64,000 bases of DNA, taken from positions 930,001 to 994,000 of the forward strand of contig CP059070.1 of assembly GCA_017798125.1 (NCBI GenBank), read 5' to 3'. The number at the start of each line of letters is the position of its first letter. Position 1 is the first letter of the stretch. Positions 52,018 to 60,235 of the stretch are shown piece by piece. Under the pieces are notes generated by a model. That model had not been told where the DNA came from and did not search any database. It worked only from the letters and a program-made list of their open reading frames with translations. The stretch is from Cryomorphaceae bacterium (GTDB taxonomy: Bacteria > Bacteroidota > Bacteroidia > Flavobacteriales > ECT2AJA-044). A program made the translations under genes and the position numbers.

Positions 52018-52041
52018 AAAGCCTCGAGAAATCGGGGCTTT
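52018..52041 (+). terminator. Intrinsic terminator after LruC gene 1
   Basis: A ten-base-pair stem (AAAGCCTCGA against TCGGGGCTTT, one T-G pair) capped by a GAAA tetraloop, followed by GTTTGTGTTT. It separates the two LruC genes, so each has its own transcript. Confidence 0.75.
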
Positions 52042-52071
52042 GTTTGTGTTTAAACCGGCTTTTATCGTTTT

Positions 52072-52181
52072 CTAGAAAAAATACATAAACGAGAATAATT
52101 CCAGAAAAGAGAATATAAACATAGAATGAGAATTGTTAAAGCGTTGTAAATCAGCGCTTTAGTTTTTTGGCACCGTTTTGA
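52072..52181 (+). promoter_or_regulatory. Upstream control block of LruC gene 2
   Basis: CTAGAAAAAATAC, ACGAGAATAATTCC and TTTTGGCACCGTTTTGA (52165-52181) repeat the elements seen upstream of LruC gene 1 in the same order, showing that the duplication included the regulatory region. The GGCAC box is 45 nt before the start codon here and 32 nt in gene 1. Confidence 0.6.
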
Positions 52182-52226
52182 CAGTACACATGGCGCACTC
52201 TAACGAACAATATTAATCAGAGCGTC

Positions 52227-54167
52227 ATGAAAAACATCAGAGCCATTCTCTTCGCAGCCGCAATCCTCCTAGTAGGTTGTAAGAAAGATCTAGAAACTCA
52301 GGAGGTCTACACACCGGCTACGGGACACTTTAACTACGAAACGTCTTCAAGTGTAGAAGTAAATGTAGACGGACCCGCCCACTTGGCCGGTGCAGTATTC
52401 AGTTTGTATACAGCTCATCCAGACAGCGGAGGCCATTTCTTAGGAAACGGAAGCTTGAATGCTTCAGGTTCTTTCTCAGAAACCGTCATTCTTCCTACTT
52501 CCGCCAAAACGATCTATCTAGAGACAAGAACAATTGGCTTGCCCGGACAAGTAACTGTTGACGTGTTCCACGATCGTGCGGATGTCGACCTTCGTACACT
52601 GGGGCTGAGCAATCGAGCTATGGATGCAGCCAGTTTAATGGCTATTCCTCCACAAAAGAAAAACGGAAATACGGTGTACAGTTACATGGGTGCGTATAAC
52701 TATCATGGAGTACCCTCATACTTGTTGCCCCAGGGAGATGTCTTAGACGCTGCCTTTATTTCAGCGTGTAACGCATCACTTCCTGAGAACAACCCAGTTC
52801 CAACTGCCAATCCGCATTACTTGGCGACTGGAAACTCCACCGACTTGCGCATTGTTGACTCCGCCGATGTTTGGATTACGTTTGTCCACGAAGGTGCCGG
52901 ATACAAGAATAGCCTCGGTTATTATGTATATCCAACCAATAATCCGCCACAGACGGCGAATGATATTGACACGATTTTCCACATCTTTCCTAACGTGAGC
53001 TTTGCCGGCTCGGGAGGAGGATTGCACAGTGGAGACAAAGTATATCTAGGGGCTTTTGGTGCGGGATATTCTATTGGCTGGGTCATTTTTCAAAATGCAT
53101 GGAGGACTTTCAGTGGAGTGAATACGAGCAAACAAAAGTTTTACAGCAATCCAGACTTCAACCCGGAAAGCACTCCGGCAAAACGTCAGCACAATGTTCA
53201 ACTGTTTGATGCCCAACGTGACTTAGTATTGATTGGATTTGAAGACTTGCACCGCGATCAAGGATCGGATGACGACTTTAACGACGCCGTTTTCTATGTT
53301 ACTTCAAACCCCATTGAAGCCATCGAAACAGGAACCTTGCCTCCAGTTACTAATGGAGGAACAGACACCGATAACGACGGTGTGCCAGATTCGCAAGACG
53401 ACTATCCAAATGATCCAACGCGTGCGTTCAATAACTACATCCCCTTTGAAGATGGATACAGCAGCCTGGCTTTTGAGGACTTGTGGCCTTCTCAAGGAGA
53501 CTACGACTTCAATGACCTCGTCGTCCATGTCAACTACGAGGTAGTCACCAACGGATCAAACGAAATAGTCGATATCGAAGCGAAATACTACGTGGCTCAC
53601 ATTGGCGCCGGATACCACAATGGTTTTGGGGTACAAATGCCCGTAACACCTGCACAGGTGACTAGCGTAACAGGTGGAAACATCACAGACAATTTAGTGA
53701 CCATCGGACCTAACGGCTTGGAAGCTGGTCAATCAAAAGCGGTATTTATCCCCTTTGATGACGCGCATGACAACCGAAACGACACCATTGCGATGAGCAT
53801 TCAGTTTGCTTCTCCGGTGAACCGAAGCGGTTTCTTGAATGAAGGATTTAACCCCTTCATCTTTGTGAATGGAACGCGCGGGCGAGAAGTACACTTCTCC
53901 GGTGAGGAGCCTACAGACTTGATGGATGTGACCTTGTTCGGTCAAGCAGCAGACAACTCAGATCCAGCCAACGGTATATATTACATCACTGCTGATAAGA
54001 AGCCTTGGGGTTTGAACATCAGCCACGACTACCGCGTGCCAGTGGAAAAGCAACGTATCGAAAATGCGTACCTCAAGTTCAATGCTTGGGTAGCTAGCGA
54101 CGGTATGAATTTCAACGACTGGTACGAGAACAAACAAGGTTATCGAGACGCCACGAAGCTGCAGTAA
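52227..54167 (+). CDS. LruC-domain surface lipoprotein, copy 2
   Basis: A 646-residue paralog of the preceding gene. The lipobox is ILLVGC, followed by KKDLETQE. The same domain order holds: an N-terminal beta-sandwich-like part with PAHLAGAVFSLYTAHPDSGG, the DUF4114-like DFNDAVFYVT, a calcium-binding-type TDNDGVPDSQDDYPNDP, then the LruC domain with GDYDFNDLVV and a C-terminal FNDWYENKQGYRD that matches copy 1. The protein sequences have diverged considerably but every block aligns. Cell-surface role unknown. Confidence 0.85.
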   Translation: MKNIRAILFAAAILLVGCKKDLETQEVYTPATGHFNYETSSSVEVNVDGPAHLAGAVFSLYTAHPDSGGHFLGNGSLNASGSFSETVILPTSAKTIYLETRTIGLPGQVTVDVFHDRADVDLRTLGLSNRAMDAASLMAIPPQKKNGNTVYSYMGAYNYHGVPSYLLPQGDVLDAAFISACNASLPENNPVPTANPHYLATGNSTDLRIVDSADVWITFVHEGAGYKNSLGYYVYPTNNPPQTANDIDTIFHIFPNVSFAGSGGGLHSGDKVYLGAFGAGYSIGWVIFQNAWRTFSGVNTSKQKFYSNPDFNPESTPAKRQHNVQLFDAQRDLVLIGFEDLHRDQGSDDDFNDAVFYVTSNPIEAIETGTLPPVTNGGTDTDNDGVPDSQDDYPNDPTRAFNNYIPFEDGYSSLAFEDLWPSQGDYDFNDLVVHVNYEVVTNGSNEIVDIEAKYYVAHIGAGYHNGFGVQMPVTPAQVTSVTGGNITDNLVTIGPNGLEAGQSKAVFIPFDDAHDNRNDTIAMSIQFASPVNRSGFLNEGFNPFIFVNGTRGREVHFSGEEPTDLMDVTLFGQAADNSDPANGIYYITADKKPWGLNISHDYRVPVEKQRIENAYLKFNAWVASDGMNFNDWYENKQGYRDATKLQ

Positions 54168-54223
54168 GCGCTTCGCACAGACGCTCAAAATATTTTTAGG
54201 TTAGGTTAATTAGTGTGGTTTGT

Positions 54224-54255
54224 AGAGGGCCCTGCGCTGTGCGCGGGGCTTCTCT
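54224..54255 (+). terminator. Intrinsic terminator after LruC gene 2
   Basis: A long GC-rich hairpin (AGAG-GCCC-T-GCGC with GCGC-G-GGGC-CTCT, loop TGT) followed by TTTTTT. It ends against the 3' end of the convergent asd gene. Confidence 0.75.
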
Positions 54256-54258
54256 TTT

Positions 54259-55236
54259 TTACCCCACCAACAGTTCTGCAATTTGCACGGCATTGGTGGC
54301 CGCACCTTTGCGCAAATTATCGGAAACGACGAAGAGGTTCAGTGCCTCACGGCACGATGTATCTGCCCGCAGCCTCCCCACAAACACTTCGTCTCTACCT
54401 TCGGCAAATCGCGGCATGGGATACTTGTTGAATTCAGGTTGATCCTGCAGCACGACCCCTGGTGTCTCGCTCAAGGTCTTGCGAATCACGCTGAGGTCAT
54501 AGGGATTTTCAAATTCGACGTTCACCGCTTCAGAATGCCCACCTTTGACCGGGAGGCGAACGGCGGTTGCCGTCAAGCGCAATTCTGGAAGCCCCATAAT
54601 CTTGCGGCTTTCGTGCATGAGCTTCATCTCCTCCTTGGTGTAGTCGTTGTCCAAGAAGATATCACAATGCGGAATGGCGTTCAGGTCAATAGGGTAGGGA
54701 TAGGCCTGCTCCACTTTTTCGCCCCGGCGCTCCCCGTCCAATTGATCTACGGCTTTTTTACCCGTCCCCGTCACGCTCTGATAGGTACTGACGATGACGC
54801 GCTTGATTCCATAAAGTCGTTGGAGCGGTTCCAGGACCATAACCAGCTGAATGGTGCTGCAATTCGGGTTGGCAATGATCTTGTGCTCCTTGGTGAGCAC
54901 GTGGCCGTTCACCTCCGGCACCACCAAAGGGACGTCGGGCTCCATTCGCCAGGCACTGGAGTTGTCGATGACCACTGTTCCCTGCTCAGCGAAACGCGGT
55001 GCCCACTCTTTAGAGGTATCGCCACCCGCACTAAAAAGTGCGATATCGGGCCGTAGGCCCAAAGCATCTTCCGCTGTCATGACGGTGTACACCTTGTCCT
55101 TAAAGGTCACTTTTTGGCCCTTAGAACGGGCCGATGCCACTGCATAGAATTCCGTAACCGGAAAATTTCGCTCTTCCAAAACCTTCATCATCACGGTCCC
55201 GACAAGACCCGTGGCGCCGACAACTGCAATTTTCAT
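54259..55236 (-). CDS. asd: Aspartate-semialdehyde dehydrogenase
   Basis: An NADP-dependent enzyme that makes aspartate semialdehyde for lysine/diaminopimelate, threonine and methionine synthesis. The Rossmann GATGLVGTVMM motif is at residues 8-18, the nucleophile Cys in NPNCSTIQ (about 127), and the catalytic His in KGGHSEAVN (about 236). The C-terminal DNLRKGAATNAVQIAE is highly conserved. At 325 residues it has the usual length. An exact -7 element lies 33 nt upstream. Up to three copies of the dispersed palindrome lie within this gene. Confidence 0.95.
   Translation of the reverse strand: MKIAVVGATGLVGTVMMKVLEERNFPVTEFYAVASARSKGQKVTFKDKVYTVMTAEDALGLRPDIALFSAGGDTSKEWAPRFAEQGTVVIDNSSAWRMEPDVPLVVPEVNGHVLTKEHKIIANPNCSTIQLVMVLEPLQRLYGIKRVIVSTYQSVTGTGKKAVDQLDGERRGEKVEQAYPYPIDLNAIPHCDIFLDNDYTKEEMKLMHESRKIMGLPELRLTATAVRLPVKGGHSEAVNVEFENPYDLSVIRKTLSETPGVVLQDQPEFNKYPMPRFAEGRDEVFVGRLRADTSCREALNLFVVSDNLRKGAATNAVQIAELLVG
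54342..54359 (-). repeat. REP-like palindrome copy 14
   Basis: GTGCCTCACGGCACGATG: a GTGCC/GGCAC stem with a four-base loop (TCAC) and the GATG flank. It encodes DTSCREA in a variable segment of Asd, just before the conserved DNLRKGA. Confidence 0.6.
55044..55063 (+). repeat. REP-like palindrome copy 15
   Basis: TATCGGGCCGTAGGCCCAAA: a perfect GGGCC/GGCCC stem around GTA with the 3' flank conserved. It encodes ALGLRPD in a variable part of Asd. Confidence 0.68.
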
Positions 55237-55269
55237 CTACTCTGTCCTTTAATGACCTCTTAAGGCCCC

Positions 55270-55277
55270 CAAAGGTA
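55270..55277 (-). promoter_or_regulatory. Candidate -7 element for asd
   Basis: On the minus strand this reads TACCTTTG, an exact TAnnTTTG match, 33 nt before the asd ATG in the 75-nt divergent gap. Confidence 0.5.
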
Positions 55278-55311
55278 GCAGATTTACACCACGGACGAAT
55301 TCTCCTCAGAT

Positions 55312-57798
55312 ATGAAAAAATGGTTTTTTTACACCCTCGCGTTGATGCTCTCCACTTGTTCTTCGGCCCAAATCTTAGATGACTTTTCGGACGGAAACTT
55401 CACTTATTCCCCGCCGTGGCAAGGGGATACTGGGCACTTTCAAGTGATGTTTCAAAGGCTGTTTCTACAAGCACCTGCGCAGACGGATACATCGCAGTTG
55501 TCAACCTTGATTGATCCGCCAGATTCCGCTTCTTGGTCTCTTGATTTCCGCTTGGATTTTAATCCAAGCAGTAGCAATTACTTGCGTTGGTATTTGCTCT
55601 CATCGGAGCCCAATTTCAACGCGGCACAGGAGGCCTATTTCGTGCAAGTCGGCGGCACCTCGGAAGATCGAATCTCACTGCAAAGAACGATTGGGTCAAC
55701 CGAAGTTATGCTCTGGGAATCGGGAGTGGATGTGGTGGATTTAGATACGGTTCAGCTCCGTCTACGGGCGACTTACCACGATGGAATTTGGTCTCTCGCT
55801 CAACTTCAATCGGGATCGTGGATCCCCCTAGGAAGCGCGGTCGATACACTGAGTCGCCCTTTTCAGAATACCGGTATCTGGTGCCGCTATACCTCCACTC
55901 GGTCAGGTCGATTTTCATTCGATGATTTCTCCTATGCTTATTCACCCTGGGTTGACACTTTGGACCCGAGAATTGTCCATAGCACTATTTTAAGCCCAAG
56001 CAGTTTGCAATTGACTTTTAGCGAAACCGTTTCCGCCGACAATATTCGACTTCGAAAACTGCCTTTGGGATCTTGGTTTGATGCTCATCCCAACCGGGAG
56101 ACGGGCGAGATTTTTCTACTTTCTTTGGACCAGCCGATTCAAGAAGGATCCCTTTACCAGATTGAGCTGGCCGAATGGAGTGACTTGAGCGGGAGAACTC
56201 TGGATTCTACTTGGACACTGAGTTATTTCCGACCTAAACTGCGGGATGTGCTCATCACGGAGATCATGGCCGATCCTACCCCGCCGGTCCAACTGGATCA
56301 ACGCGAGTATATCGAACTCTATAATCGGAGTGCTCATCCCCTTGCTCTAAATCGATTGGTGCTTTCCGTCAATGGAATACAGACCAGCCTGTCGGGAAAC
56401 ACTATTCTCGAACCTGGCGCCTTTCACGTGCTTTATGATCTGCCCAGCTTGCCGAATTCAGGAGCTCAAATTTTGCTGATGGACTCCACGGCCAGACTCA
56501 TTGATGCTGTTGAATATTCACCTAGTATGCATGAGTCCTTTAAGTCCGACGGTGGATGGAGTCTTGTTTTGGCGGATACTTCTCGATCGTGTATGGGGTC
56601 AAGGGTTTGGGTGTCGAGCGCCAACCCAAATGGGGGTAGTCCGGGCGAGTGGGAAGTTTTATCTGAGCTTCCTCAGCCGAGCAATCGTTGGCTCAGCTAT
56701 GGTTATGTCTACAATGAGCTGGAATTACGATGGTTTCATTCTTTAGATTCGGTTTATTGGGCCGAAAATCCGCCGGAAGTCATACAAGAAGGGGTTCTTC
56801 TTTCTCGCACCCTCAAAGCCCCCTTTCGAACGGAGCGAATTCAGTTTTCAAAGCCCATGCCGAATGAAGGGTTTCACCTCTATTGGCCCAAAGGTCTGCG
56901 CGACTGTCTTGGCCGGTACTTTATGCCGGATACATTGCACGTGTTACCCGTATCTGATCCTGATAGTGGGGATATTCAAATTTCTGAGTTGCTTTTTGAG
57001 CCGAGCGATGACCGTGTCGAATGGCTTGAATGGGTGAATACAGGTAAGTACGCCGTTGACATAGGGGATCTTCGGCTCGCAGAATACAACCCGCGATTCA
57101 TGTCTTTCGATCAAGTGCGAACACCATTCGATCAATCGCTAGTGATGAACCCCGGGGAACGCTGGGTTTGGACGACGGATCCAGAGGAGCTTTGGTCCAG
57201 TTTTGCGGAGCTTGATAGCTTTTCGGTTCACGGTACAACGGAGTGGCTTTCCCTGACCAATGATTCCTTATCTGTTGCCTTGCTGACCTCTGGATTCGAA
57301 GTCGTTGAGTCCTTTCATTATCGCCGAGAATGGCACGTACCCTTCTTACTGGAAACCGAGGATGTCAGTCTCGAGCGAAGAGACTTCAATTCCTCTGCGC
57401 GCTCATCTTCCAACTGGTACAGCGGACCTTCAGCACGGGAAGGAGCGACGCCGACTAGACCCAATTCGCACGCGGAGACATGGCCGCGCTCCAAAGGCCA
57501 GGTAAACCCCGAGCTCTTCACCCCGAACGGTGACGGAATTGCGGACTTTACTGTTTTGACCTGGAGCTTTCCCGAGCCGGGCTGGTCAGCAAATGTTCGC
57601 TTGATTAACCTCAGTGGACAATTGGTTTTTGAGCATCCGGACAGCGGTATGATGCCCAAGAACATGGAGTGGTCCTGGTCGGGCCAAGGTTTCTCGTCTT
57701 ATCGATGTGCACCCGGAATTTACATCTGGGTTATTGAAGCACAAGATCCCAGTGGAAAGCGCGAATTCCACCGGATTCCATGCGTTCTTTCTTTTTAG
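55312..57798 (+). CDS. Secreted lamin-tail-domain protein with T9SS type-B-like C-terminus
   Basis: An 828-residue exported protein with a signal peptide (about 1-19). An N-terminal concanavalin-like region (about 20-210) is followed by a lamin-tail domain (about 310-420, DVLITEIMADPTPP, EYIELYNRS) with a second candidate at about 550-640 (IQISELLFEPSDDRVEWLEW). The C-terminus begins with NPELFTPNGDGIADF and ends in PGIYIWVIEAQD and VLSF, like type B (CHU_C-type) sorting domains, so it is probably secreted by T9SS. Its 3' end overlaps the longer frame of paaZ, but not the chosen paaZ start. Confidence 0.82.
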   Translation: MKKWFFYTLALMLSTCSSAQILDDFSDGNFTYSPPWQGDTGHFQVMFQRLFLQAPAQTDTSQLSTLIDPPDSASWSLDFRLDFNPSSSNYLRWYLLSSEPNFNAAQEAYFVQVGGTSEDRISLQRTIGSTEVMLWESGVDVVDLDTVQLRLRATYHDGIWSLAQLQSGSWIPLGSAVDTLSRPFQNTGIWCRYTSTRSGRFSFDDFSYAYSPWVDTLDPRIVHSTILSPSSLQLTFSETVSADNIRLRKLPLGSWFDAHPNRETGEIFLLSLDQPIQEGSLYQIELAEWSDLSGRTLDSTWTLSYFRPKLRDVLITEIMADPTPPVQLDQREYIELYNRSAHPLALNRLVLSVNGIQTSLSGNTILEPGAFHVLYDLPSLPNSGAQILLMDSTARLIDAVEYSPSMHESFKSDGGWSLVLADTSRSCMGSRVWVSSANPNGGSPGEWEVLSELPQPSNRWLSYGYVYNELELRWFHSLDSVYWAENPPEVIQEGVLLSRTLKAPFRTERIQFSKPMPNEGFHLYWPKGLRDCLGRYFMPDTLHVLPVSDPDSGDIQISELLFEPSDDRVEWLEWVNTGKYAVDIGDLRLAEYNPRFMSFDQVRTPFDQSLVMNPGERWVWTTDPEELWSSFAELDSFSVHGTTEWLSLTNDSLSVALLTSGFEVVESFHYRREWHVPFLLETEDVSLERRDFNSSARSSSNWYSGPSAREGATPTRPNSHAETWPRSKGQVNPELFTPNGDGIADFTVLTWSFPEPGWSANVRLINLSGQLVFEHPDSGMMPKNMEWSWSGQGFSSYRCAPGIYIWVIEAQDPSGKREFHRIPCVLSF

Positions 57799-57814
57799 GG
57801 CGTTCGCTTTGTCT

Positions 57815-57840
57815 TATTTTAGCTCCCTACACAAAAGGAG
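57815..57840 (+). promoter_or_regulatory. paaZ leader: possible -7 element and a true Shine-Dalgarno
   Basis: TATTTTAG (57815-57822) is one base from TAnnTTTG, and AGGAG (57836-57840) is a proper Shine-Dalgarno 5 nt before ATG 57846. Such a sequence is uncommon in Bacteroidota and decides this start over 57780. Confidence 0.55.
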
Positions 57841-57845
57841 CATCA

Positions 57846-59894
57846 ATGAAACTCAAGAATTACGCCCAAGGCCAATGGGTCGAAGGATCAGGAGAAGGTC
57901 AAGCATTATACAACTCCGTGACCGGAGAAGTCGTTGCTGAGGCCAGCAGTAATGGCTTAGACTTTGGAGCCATGATGGACTACGCCAGAGAGGTTGGCGG
58001 TCCCGCTCTCCGCAAGATGACCTTTCACGAACGGGGTCGAATGCTCAAAGCATTAGCCCTATTCCTATTGAAGCAAAAGGAAAAATACTACGAATTGTCC
58101 TATGCCACAGGAGCGACTCGAGGAGATTCGTGGATCGATATCGAGGGGGGAATTGGAAATCTATTTGCCAACGCCAGCTTGCGACGTCAATTCCCCGATG
58201 AAACGTATTATGTCGATGGGGACGCAGCACCTTTGAGCAAGACGGGTTCTTTCATCGGGCATCACATTATGGTACCCAAGAGAGGGGTGGCCATCCACAT
58301 CAACGCCTTCAACTTTCCTATTTGGGGGATGTTGGAAAAAATCGCCGTCAATCTACTTGCAGGTGTTCCGGCCATCGTAAAACCGGCTACGGTCACGAGT
58401 TTCTTAACCGAATTGATGGTCCGTGACATTGTAGAGTCCGGTATTCTGCCAGAGGGAAGTTTACAGCTGATTTGCGGTAGTGCGCGGGGAATTTTGGACT
58501 CCGTTACTTCTCAAGACGTAGTGACTTTTACCGGGTCGGCATCTACAGGACGTATGCTGAAGAGTCACCCGCGTTTGGTTGAAGAAGCGGTTCCCTTCAA
58601 TATGGAAGCCGACTCCCTAAATGCTTCCGTTCTTGGACCAGATGCGGTTCCAGGAACACCCGAGTTTGACTTGTTTATCAAAGAAGTACAGCGGGAGATG
58701 ACGGTTAAATGTGGTCAAAAATGTACCGCTATTCGTCGCGCGATTGTTCCGGAAGCCTTGCTCGAAGATGTTCAAATCGCCTTAGGGCAACGCTTGGCTA
58801 AAACCAAGGTTGGAAACCCAACCGCGGAAGGGGTGCGCATGGGAGCGCTGGCTGGGAAAGTACAGCTTGATGAGGTTCGTGAGAAAGTCAAAGAATTGAT
58901 GAACGATTCCGACTTAGTCTGGGGAAGTCTAGACAAGGTTGAGGTCACAGAAGCGGATGCCTCAAAAGGCGCCTTCCTTTCTCCACTTCTTTTGGTCAAC
59001 AGCGATCCGTTCAACAAAACCGCCAGCCACAATGTCGAGGCCTTTGGTCCGGTATCCACCCTGATGCCTTACAAGAACCTGGATGAGGCTATCGAATTGG
59101 CCAATATGGGTAAAGGCTCCTTGGTATGTAGCCTGGTAACAGCGGATAACGAGGTTGCTCGCGAGTTCGTGCTCAACGCGGCGGCATTCCACGGCCGAAT
59201 TCTCATTCTCAATGAGGACTGTGCCCGGGAATCAACGGGTCATGGTTCACCTATGCCGCTTCTGACCCACGGTGGCCCGGGACGAGCTGGTGGAGGAGAA
59301 GAGATGGGTGGAAAGCGCGGGGTCTTGCACTACCTTCAGCGAACAGCCATTCAAGGGCATCCGACAACTTTGACGCGGGTCACAAACGTTTATCAACCCG
59401 GGGCGGATCGCCCGGAAGCTAATCCTCATGTCTTTCGCCAGCATTTCGAGGACTTGAACGTCGGAGACACGGTGTACACGCACAAGCACACGGTAACCGA
59501 AGCGGACATTGTCAATTTCGCTAACGTCTCGGGAGATAACTTCTATGCGCATATGGATGCGACTTCCTTGGACGAGACCATTTTTGAGGGTCGTGTGGCG
59601 CATGGATATTTCATCCTGAGTAAAGCGGCCGGACTTTTTGTTGATCCGAAAAAAGGCCCGGTTCTATTGAACTACGGTATTGATGAAGCGCGTTTTACCA
59701 AACCTGTATATCCAGGGGCGACTTTGGGTGTGAAGTTCACCGTCAAGGAAAAGGTGGACCAAGAAAAACGCAGCGAAGAAGATATCGCCAAGGGCATCGT
59801 GAAGTTCCTCGTGGACGTATATGATGAGACGGACGAAACCGTTGCCATGGCAACCATTCTCACCATGGTGAAAAAGCGCGATCAAAGTTCCTGA
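57846..59894 (+). CDS. paaZ: Bifunctional oxepin-CoA hydrolase/semialdehyde dehydrogenase PaaZ
   Basis: A 682-residue fusion that opens the oxepin-CoA ring and oxidises the resulting aldehyde to 3-oxo-5,6-dehydrosuberyl-CoA. The N-terminal aldehyde dehydrogenase domain (about 1-520) shows INAFNFPIWG, FTGSASTG and the catalytic cysteine in VKCGQKCTAIRR (about 287-298). The C-terminal MaoC-type hydratase domain (about 530-682) has the ring-cleaving motif SGDNFYAHMD and VAHGYFILSKAAGLFVD. The match to E. coli PaaZ around SGDxFYAHMD is strong. The 57846 start is set by a Shine-Dalgarno. It heads paaZ-ABM-paaF with 1- and 4-nt overlaps. Confidence 0.95.
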   Translation: MKLKNYAQGQWVEGSGEGQALYNSVTGEVVAEASSNGLDFGAMMDYAREVGGPALRKMTFHERGRMLKALALFLLKQKEKYYELSYATGATRGDSWIDIEGGIGNLFANASLRRQFPDETYYVDGDAAPLSKTGSFIGHHIMVPKRGVAIHINAFNFPIWGMLEKIAVNLLAGVPAIVKPATVTSFLTELMVRDIVESGILPEGSLQLICGSARGILDSVTSQDVVTFTGSASTGRMLKSHPRLVEEAVPFNMEADSLNASVLGPDAVPGTPEFDLFIKEVQREMTVKCGQKCTAIRRAIVPEALLEDVQIALGQRLAKTKVGNPTAEGVRMGALAGKVQLDEVREKVKELMNDSDLVWGSLDKVEVTEADASKGAFLSPLLLVNSDPFNKTASHNVEAFGPVSTLMPYKNLDEAIELANMGKGSLVCSLVTADNEVAREFVLNAAAFHGRILILNEDCARESTGHGSPMPLLTHGGPGRAGGGEEMGGKRGVLHYLQRTAIQGHPTTLTRVTNVYQPGADRPEANPHVFRQHFEDLNVGDTVYTHKHTVTEADIVNFANVSGDNFYAHMDATSLDETIFEGRVAHGYFILSKAAGLFVDPKKGPVLLNYGIDEARFTKPVYPGATLGVKFTVKEKVDQEKRSEEDIAKGIVKFLVDVYDETDETVAMATILTMVKKRDQSS

Positions 59895-60235
59895 TGGCAC
59901 TGGACAGATCGTCCCTAGAGGCGCCATACTACGCAGTCATCTTTTCGTACGCCCCAGGTCCAGACCTCGAGGGCTATGCGGAAATGGATGAGGAGACCAT
60001 CAACCTCGCACAAACCATGCCCGGATATTTGGGACATGAATCGCGAAACGACGGAGAAGGAACCATTTTCATCTCCTATTGGAAGGACATGGAGTCCATT
60101 CAACATTGGGCCCAAAATGAGCGGCATCGCGTAGCGAAATCAGGGGGCCGAAACGGCTGGTACGGCTGGTACCACAGTCAAACATGTCGCGTAGAACGAC
60201 AGAACTTCTTTGAATTTGAAAAAAAGAGCTCATGA
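59894..60235 (+). CDS. Antibiotic-biosynthesis-monooxygenase-fold (ABM) protein in the paa operon
   Basis: A 113-residue ferredoxin-like dimeric alpha+beta protein of the ABM family: AVIFSYAPGPDLEGYAEMDEE, MPGYLGHESRN and ISYWKDMESIQHWAQNERH are typical, with a conserved His/Trp pocket. It shares one base with the paaZ stop (TGATG) and overlaps the next gene by 4 nt, so it is translated together with PaaZ and the PaaF-like hydratase. ABM proteins act as cofactor-free oxygenases, heme-degrading enzymes or detoxifying isomerases, and its substrate here is not known. Confidence 0.82.
   Translation: MALDRSSLEAPYYAVIFSYAPGPDLEGYAEMDEETINLAQTMPGYLGHESRNDGEGTIFISYWKDMESIQHWAQNERHRVAKSGGRNGWYGWYHSQTCRVERQNFFEFEKKSS

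Noticed and set aside
55113-55137. A GGCCC...GGGCC palindrome with a seven-base loop in asd, like the dispersed repeat
   Set aside because: It encodes ASARSKGQK, which is conserved in Asd proteins generally, so codon use explains it without a repeat. The loop is also longer than in other copies.
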